A DNA stretch of 64,000 nucleotides. Origin: Atrina japonica. Taxonomy: Eukaryota; Mollusca; Bivalvia; Pterioida; Pinnidae. The notes under the pieces were generated by a model. It worked only from the letters and a program-made list of their open reading frames with translations. It searched no databases and was not told where the DNA came from. A program made the position numbers and the translations under genes. Where the stretch lies: NCBI GenBank assembly GCA_030159075.1, contig BROG01000025.1, positions 2,138,501 through 2,202,500 on the forward strand, given 5' to 3'. Positions 57,300-64,000 of the stretch are shown here, piece by piece. How positions within the stretch are numbered: the stretch's first letter is position 1; each line of letters begins with the position of its first letter.

Positions 57300-59160
57300 G
57301 TGATATCCTTGGGACAACTTATCTTATCAGTAAGTAATTTGTTTCTGCATATGAAATGTTGATATGTTACGCCCGGAAAAACGGATCATCTGCGATATAT
57401 AAACACCATATGCAGGCGAAACTGAGATATTACAACATTAATAAGAAAGTGATAGAACCAACTTAAGGTTTCTAAACAATTTCGTTGAAATCACTTTTCG
57501 AACGTTTACTATTGATCTTTGTTTGACTGATGTTTTAACATACCGCCAAGAAGTTTTCACTTGTATGGAGATGTCACCAGTTTTTAGACGGAGTGATACA
57601 ATTTTTGCTATGGACTGAGAGTATTGCAGTGTCATGCATTGGTCTTATCCAAAAGACTTGAATTTCACTTTGTATGCCGTAAACTCGACAAAAGAACGTT
57701 GACATGTTCAAATTAAAGTATTTGGAATGACCCTTCTCTATTTGTAACAGTTTCAGATACACTAATTCATACGTGACTATATATACGTATGTTCGCACAT
57801 GTCACTATCCTATCCTATTCACTATTGAGATTGCGATTTGTCACCAGATTTCCGTCAGTCATTAACATTACGATGACTGACAAAATAATGTATATGACTT
57901 GACCGATATAAATTTGAACATGTTTGTAAAGTATAAATTTTATCTTATAGCAGGGTAGAGAGGTTAGTTTTCGGTGTAGAAATATTAGAGTTGCAGTAAT
58001 GCATGTTATCAGAAGAAGGCAGAGTATGTTACCTGTATAGATCTACCAAAGGCTGTAGAGATAAAACATTTTGCCTTGCCCTAATCCATGTATAAATGTA
58101 GTTAAGGCTCGTTGTGTTTGTAAATGTGTATCAGTTTATCTAGGTAGAGCTATACAGCCGTGTTTGGAAGTAAGAGTGTTGATTTTGGGGGGTTTCACAA
58201 AACCTGAATGTACCAATTTACGTTCCCCGTAATATAGCAGTAATTGTTTATCACCGACAAACTCCACATTCTCATCTTTTTATTTTCTTTGTCATCTTTG
58301 TTTTGACTTTTCTGACCTTTGGCCACATTGCTTCTATGTTTTTTCTTTTAATTACTAATTCCCAGTGTTCTTCAGCACCATTTCCAAAATAATTACTGTT
58401 CCGATGTTATCATCTAAATATTATATTTACTCTATTACTTTGATCTCACATACACATGCAATCGAATCCTATTGATACATACAGTTTATGACTGGTCTGG
58501 TCTGTTCTAATGAAAATACTATTTATAAATATATATCACTAAAATGACTAACGACACAGACAAAATAAATGTCAAAGTTTCGGGACGACCTGTCCGTTCA
58601 ACAGGACAAAACAATTAGAATAACATGAAAAAACGTACACATACACACTCTCAAGCAAACATCCACTCACACACACAATCGGAGCGTGAAAGAAATGCTG
58701 CATTTTACAAGAGCACCGTGATAATGCAATAAATAAATGAAAATGGAAATCAAACAAAAGGATGACTAAAAAACTACTAAACTAAGCTCAAACTACAAAC
58801 GAAATGTGAATCGAACTAGATCTAAGTGAAAATAACAAGAAACTACAAAGTGAATTTCATCTACAAAGTTAAAACACGAAATTCAATCTGATAAACTGTA
58901 CTCAATTTGGCTGATTCGATGCATAAAAGGTGCGATCCATCGTTCCCAAGCAATATACAAATTCCAGTAATGGGTGGATTCGGCACAACACAAGTTCGCG
59001 TTGACATTAGTTCGAACTCGATTACACCGACAAACGGTATCAGATACAAATTCCAAGGTCAAACTTTTATGGTTCCAATACAAAAATAAAAAACGAACGA
59101 ACTATGGAGGATTCGAGTTTCAATCAGTTTGAGCTCGAATTATATCGCGAAAGGGTATCA
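57300..59160. other. Intergenic, no gene seen
   Basis: A SINE-A-related fragment lies at 57537-57640, and a weak relative of the MCT-intron repeat at 58060-58145. The 60-66-codon frames at 58861-59089 overlap on both strands and show no motif. Confidence 0.45.
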
Positions 59161-59179
59161 GGCAATTCATTTTCGCGAC

Positions 59180-59522
59180 GTCCATTAGCTTATTAATGCC
59201 TTTGTGTCTGAAAGATTGAAGTCTGTACATTCCTTTTTTATGCATCACTCCAATCAGGTTTGTGATCAATAACCACGACTATCATTTCCTCCCATTTATG
59301 ACCCTCAAGGTTGCAATGGTCACCAATAGGTTTCATGACTTTATTTTAGTTTTAATGGTGGACTGGTGGTTATTGATGCGTCTGCGGATGTCTCCAGTTT
59401 CACTAACATATTGTTTTCGACAAACTTTGCAAGTGATGAGATAGACGCAGTTGTTAGTGTTACATGACGTGCTTTGTAAAATCTTATTTCTTCTTCTGAA
59501 AACTTTTTCACCTGCGACAGCT
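59180..59522 (-). pseudogene. GIY-YIG endonuclease domain of a Penelope-like or related retroelement
   Basis: Minus frame from 59519: GEKVFRRRNKILQS, then CNTNNCVYLITCKVCRKQYV, SETGDIRRRINNH, stop at 59333-59335. After a shift: KPIGDHCNLEGHKWEEM, VVVIDHKPDWSDA, and YRLQSFRHKGINKLMD. Vys-x-L ... YV-x-ET ... R ... H and the later EGH-x-WEE block are the GIY-YIG core of retroelement endonucleases. The Gly of the usual YVGET is Ser here. The Cys pair before CKVC is typical of the zinc-binding linker. No RT sits next to it. Confidence 0.75.
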
Positions 59523-59857
59523 CATATCACTTTAAATATTTTTTTTAATTGCATAGGTTAAACCAAGAATTCTTGTTAATTGCATAAAATATTCCCAAAA
59601 ATGGGAAAAAGGTTACTGATAACAGTAAAAAGTTACGTGTGGTCATACTATTTTTTATATAAAAAAGACAACGTACCGAAATAATTTTTTTGAAAATTTT
59701 GCTTTTATGATATTTTGCCCTAATGCTTAATGATATTCCATAACTAGTGTACCTAGGATGTTTATAATACTATTAATCACACAATGGAAAGTTCTAAATG
59801 AACATGAATCATCAATGTTCACTAAAATACTCTATTCTTGTTAATAGAATATTCCTG

Positions 59858-59859
<2 letters not shown>

Positions 59860-59943
<84 letters not shown>
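59860..59943. repeat. (TA)n tract
   Basis: Pure TA repeat of about 84 bases. Confidence 0.95.
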
Positions 59944-59944
<1 letters not shown>

Positions 59945-59946
<2 letters not shown>

Positions 59947-61220
59947 TAACGACAAGGGCAAAATGAAGGTCAAATTTGGGGGACATATATATGGGTTTGG
60001 GTGTGAATGTATACAGTCTGGCGTCCAAAGTGAGTAAGCATTGTATTTTTATCTATATATTTCATATAGATCCATATTTTTCAAAACATTCATGTAAAGA
60101 CATTTCCAAATCACTTTTGATCAAACCTATACCATAAAAATCTAAATATTTAACGCAGTTTCACTGAATATTTGCACAAAATGTTAATTTTTTGTTTTCA
60201 AGCTAGAGCTATTTAAACAGACGATTGAATTATTGATATCACCTTTCCCTATCTGCACATACTAAAAAGAGGTATTAAAATTCTTATACTTATAAAATTA
60301 TATTCGTATACTGATAAAACTCACGAGTATAAAACGAAACAATGAATATTCGCAACAAAATTAAAAAGCAACTTCCAAACACAAATGTTTACATGTTATA
60401 GAGAAGAATTGTTTTGAAAGTTCGAATAAGAAATAGCTGTGTGATAGTAGTTTGAAAAAATATAGTTTCATGATAAATGTGCTTACTCACTTTTATCATC
60501 GTAGTTTATGTATATAATTATCCTATCCGAATTATGACTCATAATACATTAGTTGTAATCTTTTCAATTTTTAAAATGCTATTGCAATTATCCTATTTAT
60601 AAGATGGTCTAACTAAAATCCACAAAGCACAATTATGGTGACATACTTCTAAAGAATTTGGCACAGTGTGTTATCGGAACTAAGGCTATAGTAACGGTTG
60701 ACCTCCTATACTTAGAATAAGGGATCTGTTATGTGTAAATATAAACAATTATCTTACATTGTTTTAATAGCAACTCGATAGCACTTACCGGGTTCACATT
60801 TCAGCGTTTATTGTGTTTTCCCGAAGTCAATAAAGTATGTACAAGTCTCACTAAAGCCAAAGAATTGGAAAACATGTACCCAAAGTAAATGATTTCAATG
60901 GATGTAAATGTGTTTTATTGAAAATTGTAAATTAGAAATTATTCATGTTTTTACTAGATTAATTGTAAATATCAAATTTACTATTTTATATATAGAAGGA
61001 GTCTCAAATTATTCTATGTTTTCCTATATTATTAAATAGATAGACAAAAAATTCATTCTACTATTTGATGTCATTTCTGTTAGTCAAATCAAATTACATT
61101 TGTAACATGTGTTCTTTTGATACGTTTACGGAGGTTTTTTTAGTCTTTAGCGCTCACAAGATTTTCTGTATTTTGCTTATCGTACGTTAAATGAACAAGT
61201 ATCACAGAATATTCGAAATC
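59945..61220. other. Intergenic, no gene seen
   Basis: AT-rich; nothing recognised. Confidence 0.45.
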
Positions 61221-61221
61221 C

Positions 61222-61320
61222 CAAAGTCTATTATAATACGACAAAATGGATGTAACATGAAGAACAATTGCAAATCCCCAACAGAATGGGGGCTAGGTGT
61301 CCGGAAAGAATCAGTGTACC
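61222..61320 (-). repeat. 3' tail of the RT retroelement, subfamily A
   Basis: Minus strand: tgattctttccggacaccta ... attgttcttcatgtt ... ttgtcgtattataatagact, matching the end of 11060-11165. Only the last ~100 bases remain. Confidence 0.75.
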
Positions 61321-61721
61321 CTGTTATAATAGTACACCCATCCCAAATAGTAAAACGCTGATTTTCTGTTGATATCTATCAAATGACAGATTAACAATAA
61401 TATAACAACAACCTTCTCAATTACACTTACAGTGCTAACCACTCGAGTTAAATACTCGATGTCGAGAATGACAAACGAGTTTACCAAACACGCTACAAGT
61501 TAAACAAACAATCATTTGATTTAAAACTTATAAATTAGAAATAGATTTTATTTAGTTTTTGTGTATTTTGTTCCATTGCCAACTGTTAACATTAATTTAT
61601 AGCGTCTACATGCAACTGGTCGACATGTAAGATAAGAAATTAATTTCATGTAATTTTTTATAAACACCTGTTAAATTGGTAGGAGATAAGGTCTTCCAAT
61701 ATAGGTCCTTCCATAGCTAGC

Positions 61722-61761
61722 TCTGTCTGTCTGTCTGTTTGTCTGTGTGTCTGTCTGTCTG

Positions 61762-61798
<37 letters not shown>
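61722..61798. repeat. (TCTG)n-(TC)n microsatellite
   Basis: Runs of ctgt followed by pure tc, ending at 61798. Confidence 0.9.
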
Positions 61799-61801
<3 letters not shown>

Positions 61802-61989
61802 AATGGCCAAACCGTCTTTACGTTTAAAGGGAGGAAACTCAACCAATTCAACCAATAATAGCAGTGTTGACCAGGTTCCGACGAACACAAGCGGTCTTTA
61901 CCGTATTGCTATTGAGGAATATCTTAAAAGCAGTGAGGTTTGTGACCACAACATAAAGATGATAAGTTATAACTTGCAAATATAATAAA

Positions 61990-62345
61990 CATGTTAATAC
62001 CAAAGTTATAGCTTTGTCAAAAGGGTCAAATAAAATGCACAAGATGACCGTTTCCGTCAATATATCTTCATCAGTTGAGTCGTCGAATTTGAAATAGATG
62101 TAGACTTCCGAAGCAAAAACTGGTAAAATATAAGGCCAAAATAACCTAAATGTGCTCCTAAATTCTTCTTAGATTAAACACTGCAAATTATGACTATCTT
62201 ATCTTTTTGGAAAAGTTTATAATTCAAACAGTGCTGTCTATTCAAAATAGAAATATTACTTTACTATAAACTGATCAACAGGTACCGAAATACCAGGTAG
62301 TGGGTTCATGTATACTCTCTGAGGCTCAAACGGTCCACCAGTAAT
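61990..62345 (+). repeat. Dispersed repeat copy (family of 8080 and 32185)
   Basis: aataccaaagttatagcttt, gatgaccgtttccgtcaata, gtagtgggttcatgtatact and ctcaaacggtccaccag match 8080-8500 in order. Confidence 0.6.
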
Positions 62346-62619
62346 ACCTTTCCTTCAATCCATATCTTTCGGATTACACACACATTTCCATTGTCCAGTT
62401 TGTTGATAATACATTTGTATACCATTTAATTCTTTGTTGTGCGGGCATTGTTTAAACATTTTCACTCCACACTTTAGGTCTGCTATTTTATCGTTGTCCA
62501 GGGACTATGTTGGAGCAAATTTCTGTTACACCATCAATACAGAAATATGACAACTCCATTTATACAATTAAATGATATCAGGCCATTCCTATAATTAAAA
62601 GTACTTTTTTTCTTTAGAT

Positions 62620-62740
62620 ATAACTGGTCAACAGGCGATGCTCACTCCACTATGGCACCTGATCTCACCTCTATATTTCTAGATTTGAATACTGTATCCA
62701 TGACACCCTGAAGTCTGATACTTTAGTATCTGTGATATAT
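62620..62740 (+). repeat. 3' tail of the RT retroelement, subfamily B
   Basis: actggtcaacaggcgatgct, ctatggcacctgatctcacc, then ctttagtatctgtgatat. UTR only; it lies just upstream of a further copy of the same family. Confidence 0.65.
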
Positions 62741-62865
62741 ATATACATTAGAAATATATGATAAAAGGTATCAGGTACAGTTTCTAATTGTGCGTCGTTC
62801 TATTTTAGTTATTTTGCTCATCGCTGATAACATACAATGTAATATGCAAACATCTCATCTCAACT

Positions 62866-63690
62866 TCACAAAACCCCATACGAGCAGAGATTCATAGCAG
62901 GATCCAGTGTCCTAACAGACCTATATCTTTACTTTTTACAAAGATACTAACAGACGTTAAGGAGAAGCTTGAGCGTCCTGTAAATTGACATTTAGATATA
63001 TCGACGACGTTTTGTCAATTAATAATGGAAATATATGCAAATGCCATATATCCCAGCGGACTAGAAATTAAAGATACAAGAGAACCAAATACATATGCGT
63101 CATACGTAGACAGTTTACTTACTATAGACACAAACAGGTAAATGGAAATTAAGCCATACGACGAACGCGACGATTTCGGCTTTCCCATCGTAAATTTTCC
63201 ACATTTAAGTAGTAATATCCCACAGTCACCCGCATATGGAGTTTATATTTCACAAATGATCCGATATGCCTGGGCGTGTTCATCATATGAACATTTCATA
63301 TACAGATATAAACTACTCACTGACAAATTATTGACACAGGAATATCGAAAACCGCGTTTGATGTCAACGTTCCGCATATTTTACGGCCGGTATAATAGTC
63401 TTGTTTGCGATTACTCTGTTTCACTAAATGAAATGTTGAGTTGCCTTTTCGTTGGCGGTTGTTGAGACGTCTGTACCAATTGTGACGAGGATTCGTTCCT
63501 CACGTATTTCATTTGGATTTGACTGTGGACGGCGGGCGTGACTGGTCGACATGGGATGTTATCCTCAATAACACATGATCCAACCTTTTGGTTTCCAGAG
63601 GTCCTTGTTTGTCCATTTTTACCAGATTAGTATCTATATCCTGGACATCCTAAAGATATATATTTTAGTATCTGAGATTTTTATATTTCT
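62866..63690 (+). pseudogene. RT retroelement subfamily B with an internal deletion
   Basis: Starts at KTPYEQRFIAGSS, jumps at about 62990 to YIDDVLSINNGN (the catalytic YIDD is retained but everything between is missing), then frames with SGLEIKDT and ASYVDSLLTIDT. The open frame 63142-63465 gives YDERDDFGFPIVNFPHLSSN, IPQSPAYGVYISQMIRYAWA and FYGRYNSLVCDYSVSLNEML, with TGA at 63463-63465. The subfamily B 3' UTR follows to about 63690. Frameshifted upstream. Confidence 0.8.
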
Positions 63691-64000
63691 CTAATTAGAA
63701 GTTGAAACGTGGTTCAAAGTTACGTTAGCTTTAAACGTATAGAAATAGCCTCTTTCATATCTATCTATACTTATTGTTCAATTTTGTCTTGAGTGCTAGG
63801 TATCCCTGGAGCGAATTTTTGAATATCTCTGTATAACTATGTAACGGCTAATACATGTATTCGGATATGAAATCACGAGCAAAATATGTGGTCACATGCT
63901 TTCTACCAGAATAGAGAGGATATTTGCCAATATTTGATGATTAATTTTTTTTCATTATTAGAGACAGAAGAATGATAGTTAACACAAGTAGGTAGCACTA
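63691..64000. other. Right edge, no gene seen
   Basis: AT-rich; nothing recognised. Confidence 0.45.

Noticed and set aside
54640..63690. A single RT element split between 54640-55427 and 62866-63690
   Set aside because: Both pieces contain the TPY-x-QR-x-IAG segment, so they overlap and must be separate copies.

Overview
This is a eukaryotic window: AT-rich, with introns, tRNA-derived SINEs, long (TA)n tracts and decayed transposable elements. The retroelement protein families and SINE tails resemble those I know from bivalve molluscs, so a bivalve (at least a lophotrochozoan) is the most likely source. That is inference from family resemblance, not a database result.

Only one host gene family is supported. 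Two SLC16-type monocarboxylate transporter (MCT) paralogs lie in tandem on the minus strand. The upstream one is complete in the window: five coding exons (48671-48593, 44434-44291, 43174-43028, 35096-33852, 31226-31075). Their splice sites and phases fit together to give a 588-residue protein, and a poly(A) signal follows about 105 bases after the stop. The downstream paralog shows only its first two coding exons (2300-2117 and 1445-1281) and runs off the left edge. The coding introns seen in both genes are phase 1.

Almost everything else is repeats. From left to right: a ~2 kb repeat-cored element with ten ~143 bp units (3170-5165); two head-to-head copies of a reverse transcriptase (RT) retroelement (8.84-11.2 kb); a Ty3/Gypsy integrase relic (11.5-12.2 kb); a foldback element (12.77-13.56 kb); a 13-copy minisatellite apparently born inside a SINE (14.68-15.29 kb); a piggyBac C-terminal relic (16.5 kb); a Gypsy gag/RT relic with a duplicated zinc-knuckle array and an SGNH-like ORF bounded by inverted repeats (17.4-20.4 kb); short and long decayed copies of an unnamed transposon-associated protein (21.1-24.1 kb); a second gag relic on the plus strand (25.5-26.15 kb); SINEs and a 36 bp minisatellite (27-30.7 kb). 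The MCT introns hold SINEs, a LINE RT relic, a Tigger/pogo transposase relic and retroelement 3' tails. From 48.7 kb to the right end there are nested SINEs, a miniature inverted-repeat element between two TA tracts, a ~340-400 bp satellite, more RT fragments and an orphan GIY-YIG endonuclease relic.

No intact transposable-element protein was found; every element copy has stops, frameshifts or deletions. Long stretches between these features show no gene I can defend and are marked as such.
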